IMG/VR virus record: IMGVR_UViG_3300046007_001442 | Location: 1 to 24,982 of that record | DNA from: a virus | Length of the DNA: 24,982 bases | Strand: one strand, 5' to 3' | Shown: piece by piece, positions 1 through 7,033 of the stretch | Numbering within the stretch: the stretch's first letter is position 1 | Layout: each line of letters starts with the position of its first letter | Notes under the pieces: model-generated | The model's input: only the letters and a program-made list of their open reading frames with translations | What the model was told of the DNA's origin: nothing | Databases searched by the model: none | Translations under genes and position numbers: made by a program

Positions 1-135
1 GGCTGGCGACTCAGTAAGGGCAAGAGCAAACGAAAGATAGATGCGTGCATCGCTCTCGTGATGGCACTCGATCGTGCTACTACACGCACGCAAACCGCAT
101 CGCCTGCGCCTAGTATCGTGAACCTATGGGAATGA
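1..135 (+). CDS. terL: Terminase large subunit, C-terminal fragment
   Basis: The reading frame is open from base 1 to a TGA at 133-135, so only the last 44 residues are present. The tail contains a Lys/Arg-rich stretch followed by KIDACIALVMALDRA, which closely resembles the end of the nuclease domain of phage large terminases, where a conserved Asp and the 'ALVMALDRA' helix close the fold. The protein would package DNA into proheads, using an N-terminal ATPase and C-terminal RNase H-like nuclease at the portal. Its position directly upstream of a tiny membrane protein and the portal fits the standard order. The ATPase motifs lie outside the window, so the call rests on this short tail and synteny. 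Confidence 0.8.
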   Translation, partial: GWRLSKGKSKRKIDACIALVMALDRATTRTQTASPAPSIVNLWE

Positions 136-284
136 ATCGCAGCGTCTTTAGCACACTTGTAGAATTGGTCGGCATCACTTCGCTGGTAATCGGCATCGGT
201 TTGCTCTCGATTCCTGTTGCATTGATAGTCGGCGGTTCGCTTCTCGTACTGCTCGGTGCTGCTCTCGGCAGGTCTGAGCCGTGA
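132..284 (+). CDS. Small two-helix membrane protein between terminase and portal
   Basis: This 50-residue ORF begins with an ATG overlapping the terminase stop (ATGA at 132-135) and ends with a TGA overlapping the portal GTG (GTGA at 281-284), so it is translationally coupled on both sides. An ATG at 126 would add two residues. After about seven polar residues, nearly the whole chain is hydrophobic (Val, Leu, Ile, Gly, Ala) with a break around a Ser-Ile-Pro, consistent with two short membrane-spanning helices and a polar Gly-Arg-Ser-Glu-Pro tail. Small membrane proteins at this position are seen in other actinophages, without an assigned role. I do not recognise a specific family; a holin role is possible but unsupported. 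Confidence 0.7.
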   Translation: MNRSVFSTLVELVGITSLVIGIGLLSIPVALIVGGSLLVLLGAALGRSEP

Positions 285-1480
285 GCATTCTGCGCAGACT
301 GATTGAGCAGCGTGCGCTACCGACCAGCATCGACCCCTATCAGATCACCGCACGACCATACTTTCCTAACTACTCAGGCGAGATCGTCACCGAGACCACA
401 GCATTCGCATCGACTGCGGTGATGTCAGCAGTCAGCCTGCTCGCAGACTCTGTGGCTGCGATGCCACTCGAACTGAGTCGTGTGCGTGGCGGCAGACTCG
501 AACGACTAGCGACACCGAGCGTGCTGATCAGACCGAATCAGATGCAGACCATGTTCGAGTTCGTACATCAGGTGATGCTCTCACTCGCACTGCACGGCTG
601 CGCCTACATCTACGCACCACGACGAGCAGGTGAACTGCCATCAGAGATGCGAGTGATACACCCGAACCTGATCAAGAACCGCATCATCACAGATGACGGC
701 AGTGCCTACTACCAGATCGGTGACAAGCAGCATTCGTCAGATGACATCAAAGCGATTCACTGGCTAATCATGCCGAACGAACTGCGAGCCGTATCACCAC
801 TTGAAGCACTACGCAACACGATCGGCACGAGCATCGCTATGGATAGATTCCTTGCACAGTTCTACGGTGAAGGCGCAACACCTAGCAGCGTGCTCGAAAC
901 TGATGCGACGATCACGGAAGAGCAGGCACGCATTCTGCGTGACACATGGTCAGATGCTCATACTCGTCGTCGCAAGCCAGCCGTGCTCACAGGTGGTCTG
1001 AGATGGAAGTCGATCACTACCAGCGCAGCAGACATGCAGATGCTCGAACATCGTGAAGCGATCGTGCGTGACATCGCTCGTGCATACCGCATACCACTGA
1101 ACATGATCAACGCATCAGGTGGCGACTCGCAGACCTACCAGAATGTCGAGCAGGCAGGAATCAACTTTGTGCGCTACACACTGCTGCCGTTCATGCGTCG
1201 TATCGAAGATGCGATCAGTGAGATGCTGCCACTTACGCAGCGTGTGCGATTCAACTCATCAGAGTTTGAGCGTGCAGACCTGACCACTCGTGTGAAGGCT
1301 GAACAGATTCAGATCATGTCTGGCACACTGACACCGAACGAAGCACGAGAGATCGAGAACCGTGAACCGTATGAAGGTGGCGATCAGTTCGTCATGGGCA
1401 TCGCAGGCTCACCACTCGCAGGCATCGAAGGCGGCGATCTGCCTACACTGGGAACAGACGCACTACCACCTGAAAGGTAA
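281..1480 (+). CDS. Phage portal protein, HK97 family
   Basis: The 399-residue product matches HK97-type portals in length and layout. These proteins form the dodecameric ring at the capsid vertex through which DNA is packaged and ejected. Recognisable features are the N-terminal 'TAVMSAVSLLADSVAAMPL' helix, the 'LRPNQMQT.FEF' type region (here LIRPNQMQTMFEFVHQVM), the 'HWLIMPNELRAVSPLEALRNTI' wing segment, and the C-terminal 'AYRIPLNMI...TYQNVEQAGINFVRYTLLPFMRRIE' stem and clip region. The start is GTG at 281, overlapping the upstream stop; no better ATG exists nearby. It is followed by two short genes and the protease-capsid pair, the canonical head order. Confidence 0.93.
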   Translation: MSILRRLIEQRALPTSIDPYQITARPYFPNYSGEIVTETTAFASTAVMSAVSLLADSVAAMPLELSRVRGGRLERLATPSVLIRPNQMQTMFEFVHQVMLSLALHGCAYIYAPRRAGELPSEMRVIHPNLIKNRIITDDGSAYYQIGDKQHSSDDIKAIHWLIMPNELRAVSPLEALRNTIGTSIAMDRFLAQFYGEGATPSSVLETDATITEEQARILRDTWSDAHTRRRKPAVLTGGLRWKSITTSAADMQMLEHREAIVRDIARAYRIPLNMINASGGDSQTYQNVEQAGINFVRYTLLPFMRRIEDAISEMLPLTQRVRFNSSEFERADLTTRVKAEQIQIMSGTLTPNEAREIENREPYEGGDQFVMGIAGSPLAGIEGGDLPTLGTDALPPER

Positions 1481-1482
1481 GA

Positions 1483-1749
1483 ATGATGAGAGCATACAAA
1501 GTCACAGTGACCGACGAGCGCAGCGTGCTCATCGCAGCAGACGACAAGAATCGCAAGGCGTACATCAACATCGTCGGCAACGAATCCATCGCAATCGGTA
1601 GTGTCACCGTCACATTCGCCACAGGTCTCATACTTGCCAAGCACAGCGCACCCATCGAGATAGATGTGCCACTCAAAGAAACGCTGTACGCCATCTGCGA
1701 CACAGGCAAGACTGATGATGTGCGAGTGCTGCTGCCTGACGGCGACTGA
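1483..1749 (+). CDS. Small beta-rich hypothetical head-region protein
   Basis: This 88-residue protein follows the portal by two bases, with GAAAGG at 1472-1477 as a plausible ribosome-binding site and tandem ATGs at 1483 and 1486. Alternating polar and hydrophobic residues (for example KVTVTDERSVLIAADDK and AYINIVGNESIAIGS) predict mostly beta strands. There are no cysteine clusters, membrane segments or catalytic motifs; the single Cys is at about residue 73. Small beta-sandwich proteins of this size occur between portal and protease in other phages and may decorate or stabilise the head, but that is inference. The codon use is like that of the neighbours. Confidence 0.75.
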   Translation: MMRAYKVTVTDERSVLIAADDKNRKAYINIVGNESIAIGSVTVTFATGLILAKHSAPIEIDVPLKETLYAICDTGKTDDVRVLLPDGD

Positions 1750-1751
1750 TC

Positions 1752-3338
1752 ATGCCGTTCGGCATCTCTGAGAGTCAGCCTGACTGCGCTAACTGGGCGA
1801 CAGTCAAACAGGAAGCAGACGGCACATACACCACCATCGGTTGCCATGTCACGAAGCAAGATGCAGTCGATCAGATGGTCGTCGTATCACTGAGCGAAGA
1901 GATCGAGCCACTAGGTCAAGTCGATCGCAGCGACGACGACTTCATGGAAGGGATAGAAGAGCGAGCACCATCACTGGTCGCACCCGACTTCATGGCTGTA
2001 TCTGCTGAGCGTGGTCTGCGACTGCATGAGCAGGGTCTGTCGGGTGATGGTCTGATGCCTGCGACTGTTGCTGATGCTCGACGCATGGCGAACGGTGAAG
2101 CACTCAGCGAAGCGAAGTGGCGCAAGATACCTGCATGGATAGCGAGACACATCGGTGATCTTGATGCGGTGCAGGGTGATGAAATCACTGCTGGTCTGGT
2201 AGCGATGCTGCTCTGGGGTGGCGGTTCATCTAAGACATCTGCACGCAGAGCACAGGAATACGCTGAGCGCATCGTCGCACAACTTGATGCTGATGAAGAG
2301 CGTGCGCCTGCACCACCGAAAGATCAGGTGTTCGGCAGTGATGAGAATCCTGCTGGCTCAGCAGCAGACACCGCAGGTGGTATCGAAGTCAGCGAAGCAA
2401 CCGAGAAGGCGTTGCAGACGAAGGCTGATGAGCACAACGCAGAGATGGCAGCAGATGATCGACCAGCGTGGACTCGTACCAGAGTGAGCACACTGCGAGC
2501 CGTGTATCGGCGTGGTGCTGGTGCGTTCTCTACTTCGCATCGACCGAACATGACTCGTGGTCAGTGGGCTATGGCACGAGTGAACTCGTTCCTGTATCTG
2601 CTGCGCAACGGCAAACCTGAGAACCCGAACTATGTCACCGACAACGATCTGCTGCCCGAAGATCACCCACGCAAGTCAGATAGTCGCACTGCTGAGCGTT
2701 CATCAGTTATGATGGCGAGCACTATGACTGACCTGATCGAAGAACGCTGGTGTGTCACTGGTGCAGATGAGAAGCGCATCGCATACACCACACTCGATCT
2801 GCGTCAAGCAGATAACGGCACAACGCTCTACGGATACGCAGCACTATTCGATTCACCGAGCGAGCCGATGCCGTTCATCGAGTATGTAAAGCGTGGCGCA
2901 TTCAGCAAGACGCTGAACGATGGCGCAGATGTGCGTCTACTGATCGACCATGAAGGTGTGCCGCTGGCACGCACGAAGTCAGGCACGATGCGACTCAAAG
3001 AAGATGAGCGTGGTCTGGCAGTTGAAGCCGACCTAGACCCGATGAACCCTGACGCTGCACGAGTGATCTCAGCGATGAAGCGTGGCGATCTCTCGCAAAT
3101 GTCGTTCGCATTCCGCACTATCAAAGACCAGTTCAGTGATGATCGCATGGTGCGTGAACTGCGTGAAGTGCAACTGTACGATGTCAGCGTCGTCACCTTC
3201 CCTGCCTACGAAGAGACCGTCGCAGAGATTCGCAGCAGACTGTTGCAGACAGAAGAATCGCAACCTACACTGACTGCCACGAGTACCAGCGTCAGCGTGC
3301 GCAAAGCACAACTGGCTCTGGCTCGCTACAAGCAATAG
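1752..3338 (+). CDS. Modular prohead maturation protease (HK97 family S78) with three N-terminal domains
   Basis: The 528-residue protein is far longer than a typical prohead protease of about 200 residues. The protease domain lies at roughly residues 335-510, with the HK97-type catalytic His in LLIDHEG (H400) and Ser in QMSFAF (S451); E472 or D477 could be the third residue. It would cleave the capsid scaffold domain during head maturation. Upstream are three modules I recognise from phage proteins: a short 'W(A)VVK...GCH.T' segment at residues 1-50, a helical 'GLRLHEQGLSGDGL...ARRMANGE...LLWGG' segment at about 83-185, and a 'TLRAVYRRGAGAFSTSHRP...WAMARVNSFL' segment at about 236-310. Tandem ATGs at 2709/2712 (M320/M321) could give a shorter protease. 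The gene lies directly before the capsid gene, as expected. Confidence 0.9.
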   Translation: MPFGISESQPDCANWATVKQEADGTYTTIGCHVTKQDAVDQMVVVSLSEEIEPLGQVDRSDDDFMEGIEERAPSLVAPDFMAVSAERGLRLHEQGLSGDGLMPATVADARRMANGEALSEAKWRKIPAWIARHIGDLDAVQGDEITAGLVAMLLWGGGSSKTSARRAQEYAERIVAQLDADEERAPAPPKDQVFGSDENPAGSAADTAGGIEVSEATEKALQTKADEHNAEMAADDRPAWTRTRVSTLRAVYRRGAGAFSTSHRPNMTRGQWAMARVNSFLYLLRNGKPENPNYVTDNDLLPEDHPRKSDSRTAERSSVMMASTMTDLIEERWCVTGADEKRIAYTTLDLRQADNGTTLYGYAALFDSPSEPMPFIEYVKRGAFSKTLNDGADVRLLIDHEGVPLARTKSGTMRLKEDERGLAVEADLDPMNPDAARVISAMKRGDLSQMSFAFRTIKDQFSDDRMVRELREVQLYDVSVVTFPAYEETVAEIRSRLLQTEESQPTLTATSTSVSVRKAQLALARYKQ

Positions 3339-3413
3339 TCAGCCGAGACACAGCCGAGCGATCACTGTCGAAGTCTCACTGAGCACATCACACTCACTCA
3401 ACAGGAGACAGAC

Positions 3414-4730
3414 ATGACATACTCAGCAACACTCGCAGAGAAGCGTGCAGCCATGCTCGACAGGGCAGAGACCATCGTGCGCACCGCACAAGAGATGGTG
3501 CGTGAACTCACCACCGAAGAAGATGATGAAGTGGCACGAGCACTCGAAACCGTCAAGGAACTCGACGAGCAGATTCGTCGTCACAAGGAACTCGAAGAGC
3601 GTGCAGCAGCCGCAGCCGAGAGCCGCAAGGCATCAGGCATCGAAGCAGCCGTCACGACCGTGAAGAGCGAGCCACGCACCTACTCACCGAAGTCGCAGCA
3701 CTCATTCGTCGCTGACGCATTCCGTGCGCAGATCATGGGTGACTACGAAGCGCAGCAGCGCATCGCACGCCATCAGAACGAAGAGAAGATCGAGCGTCGT
3801 GATGTCACCAGCGCAAACTTCGCTGGTCTCGTCGTGCCACAGTTCCTGACGGAACTCGCAGCACCGTTTGCTCGTGCAGGTCGCCCATTCCTTGATGCGG
3901 CACGCAAGCACGCACTGCCAGCAGAGGGTCTCGTCATCAGCATCAGCAAAGTGACGACAGGCTCAGCAACCGCAGTGCAGAGCGAAGGCGCAGCCGTTCA
4001 AGAGACCAACATGGACGACACGAAACTCGATGTCTCGATCGTCACTGTTGCTGGTCAGCAGAATGTCAGCCGTCAAGCGATCGAGCGTGGCACCAACATT
4101 GATTCACTCGTGATGGCTGATCTCGTGTCGGCATACCACACGAACCTTGATTCACTGTTCGTGACCACTTCGGCAACTTCGCTGACGAACACGATCACGC
4201 AAGTCGTGACCTACACCGATGCATCGCCAACCGTTGCAGAGTTGTACCCGAAGATTGTGGACTGCGTGCAGCGCATTCAGACCAACTTCTTCGCTGGTCC
4301 GAACTTCATCTTGATGCACCCACGACGACTCGCCTTCATCTTGGCTGCCGTCGATGGTCAGAACCGCCCACTCGCAGTACCAGTGCCGAACTTCAATGGT
4401 CAGCCTGCGTTCGCTTCGGGCAACGGCGCACCTGTGTACGGCAACAGCGGATACACCATGCTGGGTCTGCCGATCATCACTGATGCGAATGTCATCACCA
4501 CGAACGGTGCAGGTGCGAACGAAGATGTCATCATCGTCGGCAATACGCAGGAAGCCCACCTGTTTGAGCAGGGCAACGGCGATCCGATGATGCTGCGCTT
4601 TGAGCAACCGAAGTCGGCTGAACTTGATGTCACGATGATCGTGTACGGCTACTCGGCGTTCACCGCAAACCGCTACCCGAATGCATTCGCACTCGTCGGC
4701 GGAACTGGATTGGTCACACCAACCTTCTAA
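3414..4730 (+). CDS. Major capsid protein, HK97 fold
   Basis: The 438-residue protein has the architecture of HK97-type capsid precursors. An N-terminal helical, charged delta domain (about residues 1-110, rich in Glu, Arg, Lys and Ala, with coiled-coil character) acts as built-in scaffold and is followed by the capsid fold, beginning near the Asn-Phe-Ala-Gly-Leu-Val-Val-Pro segment. Typical elements include VTTGSATAVQSEGAAVQETN, the 'NVSRQAIERG' spine-helix region, 'FILMHPRRLAFILA' and 'GLPIITDANV'. The upstream protease would cut off the delta domain near residues 100-130. A clear ribosome-binding site (CAGGAGAC, about 3401-3408) precedes the ATG, and the 75-base gap upstream is long for this operon, so a dedicated promoter or processing site is possible although I cannot identify one. 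Confidence 0.95.
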   Translation: MTYSATLAEKRAAMLDRAETIVRTAQEMVRELTTEEDDEVARALETVKELDEQIRRHKELEERAAAAAESRKASGIEAAVTTVKSEPRTYSPKSQHSFVADAFRAQIMGDYEAQQRIARHQNEEKIERRDVTSANFAGLVVPQFLTELAAPFARAGRPFLDAARKHALPAEGLVISISKVTTGSATAVQSEGAAVQETNMDDTKLDVSIVTVAGQQNVSRQAIERGTNIDSLVMADLVSAYHTNLDSLFVTTSATSLTNTITQVVTYTDASPTVAELYPKIVDCVQRIQTNFFAGPNFILMHPRRLAFILAAVDGQNRPLAVPVPNFNGQPAFASGNGAPVYGNSGYTMLGLPIITDANVITTNGAGANEDVIIVGNTQEAHLFEQGNGDPMMLRFEQPKSAELDVTMIVYGYSAFTANRYPNAFALVGGTGLVTPTF

Positions 4731-4738
4731 CTCGTGAC

Positions 4739-4773
4739 GCTGGCAGCACCACGCTAAGTGCTCTGCTGCCAGC
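4739..4773 (+). terminator. Hairpin after the major capsid gene
   Basis: GCTGGCAGCA at 4739-4748 is perfectly complementary to TGCTGCCAGC at 4764-4773, giving a 10-bp stem with a 15-base loop starting nine bases after the capsid stop. No T-run follows, so it may be a leaky terminator, an attenuator or an mRNA 3'-end stabiliser that raises capsid mRNA over the downstream genes. An alternative inner pairing (AGCAC with GTGCT) also exists. Confidence 0.55.
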
Positions 4774-4788
4774 ACACAGTTCACATGT

Positions 4789-4983
4789 ATGAGTAACGCA
4801 CGCCAGATCGCAGCACTGCTTGAAGAGCGTCGTGGCTATGTAGCACGACGACTTACAGACCGTGTTGCGGCTGTCGATGCTGCACTCGCAGCACTGAACT
4901 ACGCTGTCACCGAGACAGCGACGATCGAACCGCAGCCTGAAACTGCGACACGAAAGAAGCCGACACGACGCACGAAAGGCTGA
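4789..4983 (+). CDS. Small helical hypothetical protein, possible head-tail accessory
   Basis: This 64-residue protein follows the post-capsid hairpin. Residues 1-45 form a continuous Ala/Leu/Arg-rich helix that begins ARQIAALLEERRGYVARR, and the C-terminus is a basic tail (KKPTRRTKG). It resembles short helical proteins found between capsid and connector genes in actinophages, but no function is known to me. The ATG at 4789 has only a weak ribosome-binding site. The next gene begins three bases after its TGA. Possible roles include DNA binding via the tail or a minor head component; neither is demonstrated. Confidence 0.65.
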   Translation: MSNARQIAALLEERRGYVARRLTDRVAAVDAALAALNYAVTETATIEPQPETATRKKPTRRTKG

Positions 4984-4986
4984 GCG

Positions 4987-5589
4987 ATGGCTATCACTAA
5001 CGGATACTGCACGCTCAACGAAGTCAAGTCGGCACTGCGGCTGTCTGACAGCATCGACGACACGCTGATCGAGAAGTCGATCGAAGCAGCGTCACGACGC
5101 ATCGACGGCTACTGCGGCAGGTTCTTCTACAAGACTTCTGCGATCGCTGTACCACTGTTCGCACATGATCCGTATCGTCTGCTCGTCAATGACATCTCAT
5201 CGCCGACAGGTCTGATCGTCAAACTAGATAGTGATGGCGACGGAACCTTCGAGCAGACACTGACACTCAACACTGATTACATCGTCGAGCCAACCGACTA
5301 CGCCATTCTCGGCAGACCGATACGCACACTCACGATGGTCGGCGGCTACACATTCCCGATCTTCTACATTCCATCTGAACTCGGTGTGCAAGTGACTGCA
5401 CTGTGGGGCTGGAATGCTGTTCCGCATGATGTGCGTGAAGCCTGCCTTCTGCTCAGCATCAGACAGTTCGCACGATACAACGCTGCGCTCGGCGTGATGG
5501 CGTTCGCAGACATGGCGATCTCAGTTCGTGCAGTCGATCCTGATGTGCGTGATCTGTTGCAGCCGTACAAGATTCTCGGTGTTGCCTGA
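4987..5589 (+). CDS. Head-tail connector (adaptor) protein, gp6/gp15-like
   Basis: The 200-residue protein opens with the helical signature of head-tail adaptors: a 'LNEVKSALRLSDSIDDTLIE' segment, then an 'IEAASRRIDGYCGRFFY' segment. In the HK97 gp6 / SPP1 gp15 family this packs beneath the portal and closes the head. The middle portion is beta-rich and longer than in minimal adaptors, and the C-terminus (AVDPDVRDLLQPYKILGVA) is typical, with the conserved 'DPDVRDLLxPY' ending. It is coupled to the next gene through a TGATG overlap at 5587-5591. Position after the capsid gene supports the assignment. Confidence 0.85.
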   Translation: MAITNGYCTLNEVKSALRLSDSIDDTLIEKSIEAASRRIDGYCGRFFYKTSAIAVPLFAHDPYRLLVNDISSPTGLIVKLDSDGDGTFEQTLTLNTDYIVEPTDYAILGRPIRTLTMVGGYTFPIFYIPSELGVQVTALWGWNAVPHDVREACLLLSIRQFARYNAALGVMAFADMAISVRAVDPDVRDLLQPYKILGVA

Positions 5590-5996
5590 TGCCAGCCACT
5601 GTCTCGCAGGTCGCAGAAGGTCTCAGAGTTCGTCTGGCGACTATCTCAGGGCTGCGCACTTTCTCGTATCAGCCTGAGCAACTGAACCCACCAGTGGCGT
5701 TCCCTGTGCTGGAATCTGTCGAGTATCACCGTGCGTTCGGTGGTGGCGATGTGCGTATGCGGTTCATGATGTTCGTGATCGTCGGCAGGTATCTCGACCG
5801 TGTAGCACACGCAAATCTTGACGGCTATCTGTCATACAGTGGCGCAACTTCTCTGCGTGCTGCGATCGAAGGTGACACCACTCTCGGCGGTACAGCACAG
5901 ACACTTGTGCTTGACAGCGGCATGAGTATCGGGTCGCTGTCTGTTGCCGAAGCAGAGTTCTTGCAAGTATCCTTCTCGGTACTCGTTCACACATAG
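5589..5996 (+). CDS. Tail terminator / head-tail joining protein
   Basis: The 135-residue product begins at an ATG overlapping the previous stop. It contains 'VAEGLRVRLATISGLRTFSY', 'LNPPVAFPVLESVEYHRAFGG' and 'YLSYSGATSLRAAIEGDTTLGG', a combination I recognise from the conserved actinophage protein lying between the connector and the major tail protein. By position and size it fits a tail terminator, a ring that caps the tail tube and docks to the head. The alpha/beta pattern, with a final long strand, is consistent. Distinguishing terminator from tail completion protein is not possible from sequence alone. Confidence 0.75.
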   Translation: MPATVSQVAEGLRVRLATISGLRTFSYQPEQLNPPVAFPVLESVEYHRAFGGGDVRMRFMMFVIVGRYLDRVAHANLDGYLSYSGATSLRAAIEGDTTLGGTAQTLVLDSGMSIGSLSVAEAEFLQVSFSVLVHT

Positions 5997-6006
5997 ACAG
6001 GCAAAC

Positions 6007-6174
6007 ATGAGCACCTACAAGATCATCAGCAGCAAGACATCTCTCGGCAAGCAAGGCGAAACCGTCACCGCAGACGATCTCGCTGGTCTGAATGTTGATG
6101 CACTCGTGAGCGCAGGACATCTCGAACCTGTTAGCATCAGCAGCAAGAAGTCAGATAAGAAAGAGCAGGACTAA
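6007..6174 (+). CDS. Small hypothetical tail-region protein
   Basis: This 55-residue protein starts at the ATG at 6007, eight bases after the previous gene's stop ends; an in-frame ATG at 5944 would overlap that gene and is unlikely. It begins MSTYKIISSK, has a central 'GETVTADDLAGLNVDALVSAGHLEPV' segment and ends with a highly charged lysine-rich tail. The central segment resembles the short domain found in many phage proteins where a helix and 'L...G.LEPV' strand follow each other, generally without assigned function. It sits directly before the major tail protein and may be a tail assembly accessory. Confidence 0.7.
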   Translation: MSTYKIISSKTSLGKQGETVTADDLAGLNVDALVSAGHLEPVSISSKKSDKKEQD

Positions 6175-6176
6175 TC

Positions 6177-6587
6177 ATGGCAAGCATCGTTCTCACCAAC
6201 GCAAGCATCTCAGTGAATGGTGTCGATCTCTCGGATCGTGCCAACAGCGTGACGCTCAACTACGAGATCGAAGCGGTTGAGAACACCACCTTCGGCTCAA
6301 CAGGTCGTACCTTTATCGGTGGCTTGCAGAACATCACCTGCGACATCGAGTTCATGCAGGACTACGCAGCGACTGAAACGGAAGCGACGGTGTTTCCACT
6401 TGTCGGAACGCAGACCACCGTGATCATTCGACCGATCAACATTGCTCGCAGTACAACGAATCCTGAATACACGCTGAGCAACACCTACCTTGCTGCGCAC
6501 ACACCTGTGTCGGCGACCGTTGGTGAACTTGCAGTAACTTCGCTCTCGTTCCAAGGTGGATCGCTGGCGAAGGTCGCCACGACCTGA
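6177..6587 (+). CDS. Major tail tube protein
   Basis: The 136-residue protein carries the pattern of siphoviral tail tube subunits: an N-terminal 'ISVNGVDLSDRANSVTLNYEIE' strand pair, then 'TTFGSTGRTFIGGLQNITCDIEF' and an 'FPLVGTQTTVIIRPINIARSTTNPEY' segment, ending in beta strands. Subunits of this fold assemble into hexameric rings that polymerise around the tape measure. The gene starts two bases after the previous stop. It is followed by a 30-base gap with a strong ribosome-binding site (AAAGGGGCAGG) for the chaperone gene. Position just before the frameshifted chaperones is canonical. Confidence 0.88.
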   Translation: MASIVLTNASISVNGVDLSDRANSVTLNYEIEAVENTTFGSTGRTFIGGLQNITCDIEFMQDYAATETEATVFPLVGTQTTVIIRPINIARSTTNPEYTLSNTYLAAHTPVSATVGELAVTSLSFQGGSLAKVATT

Positions 6588-6617
6588 TTAGTTCACACTC
6601 TCTGAAAGGGGCAGGAA

Positions 6618-6905
6618 ATGAAACTACCGCTAACGATTATCTACAACGATGGCGAGAAGCGTGATGTCACAGCAGCGTTCGCAGACTTCGTTCAGTTCGA
6701 GCGCACATGGAATCGCAGCGTGTCACGCTTCGAGACTGACTTTCGGCTCACCGATCTGGCATGGCTGGCGTGGTCTGCTGAGACTCGTGCGAAGCGCACC
6801 ACGAAGAAGTTTGATCCTGACTGGCTTGAAACTGTGCAGACTGTGGAACTCGGCGAAGCCACAGCAGGTGATAGCCCTTTGGCGACGACTCAGCCCACTG
6901 GCTGA
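6618..6905 (+). CDS. Tail assembly chaperone, short (G-like) form
   Basis: The zero-frame product is 95 residues, ending at TGA 6903-6905. It begins MKLPLTIIYNDGEKRDV and includes the acidic/aromatic 'FVQFERTWNRSVSRFETDFRLTDLAWLAWSAETRAKRTTK' region typical of siphoviral tail assembly chaperones, which hold tail tube and tape measure proteins before assembly. The last seven codons after the slippery heptamer at 6875-6881 are specific to this form. By analogy with lambda gpG it is expected to be the major product, with the frameshifted form made at a low ratio. The start has a strong ribosome-binding site upstream (6604-6615). Confidence 0.85.
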   Translation: MKLPLTIIYNDGEKRDVTAAFADFVQFERTWNRSVSRFETDFRLTDLAWLAWSAETRAKRTTKKFDPDWLETVQTVELGEATAGDSPLATTQPTG

Positions 6906-7030
6906 TCGCAGCACTTGCTGTCGAAACAGGTATCGCACCGTTAGACCTTCTCGATGCTGGCGAGCCAATGTTGCTCACCATGATCGCTTACATCAAGAAG
7001 CGCAACGAGCGCAACAGGCGCAGGCGGTGA
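6618..7030 (+). CDS. Tail assembly chaperone, long (G-T-like) form made by -1 frameshift
   Basis: The ribosome is inferred to slip by -1 at CCCTTTG (6875-6881) and continue from GGC at 6881 to the TGA at 7028-7030, giving about 137 residues. The new frame encodes GDDSAHWLIAALAVETGIAP and then a basic tail rich in Arg and Lys. The 'HWLIAALAVETGIAP' stretch is strongly characteristic of the T-domain of actinophage chaperones, so the downstream frame is clearly genuine coding sequence although it lacks its own start. In lambda the G-T fusion binds the tape measure and tail tube proteins through the T part. Frame and sequence are seen directly; the slip itself is inferred. Confidence 0.85.
6875..6905 (+). 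other. Programmed -1 ribosomal frameshift signal
   Basis: CCCTTTG at 6875-6881 fits the X_XXY_YYZ slippery pattern in the zero frame (C CCT TTG). Eight bases downstream, TCAGCC (6890-6895) pairs perfectly with GGCTGA (6900-6905) around a CACT loop; the 3' arm includes the zero-frame stop. Slippery site, spacer and hairpin together match a -1 frameshift cassette. Confidence 0.85.
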
Positions 7031-7033
7031 GTC

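Noticed and set aside
4152-4784. 210-codon minus-strand open frame opposite the major capsid gene
   Set aside because: The capsid gene on the plus strand is unambiguous and the antisense product shows no recognisable domain.
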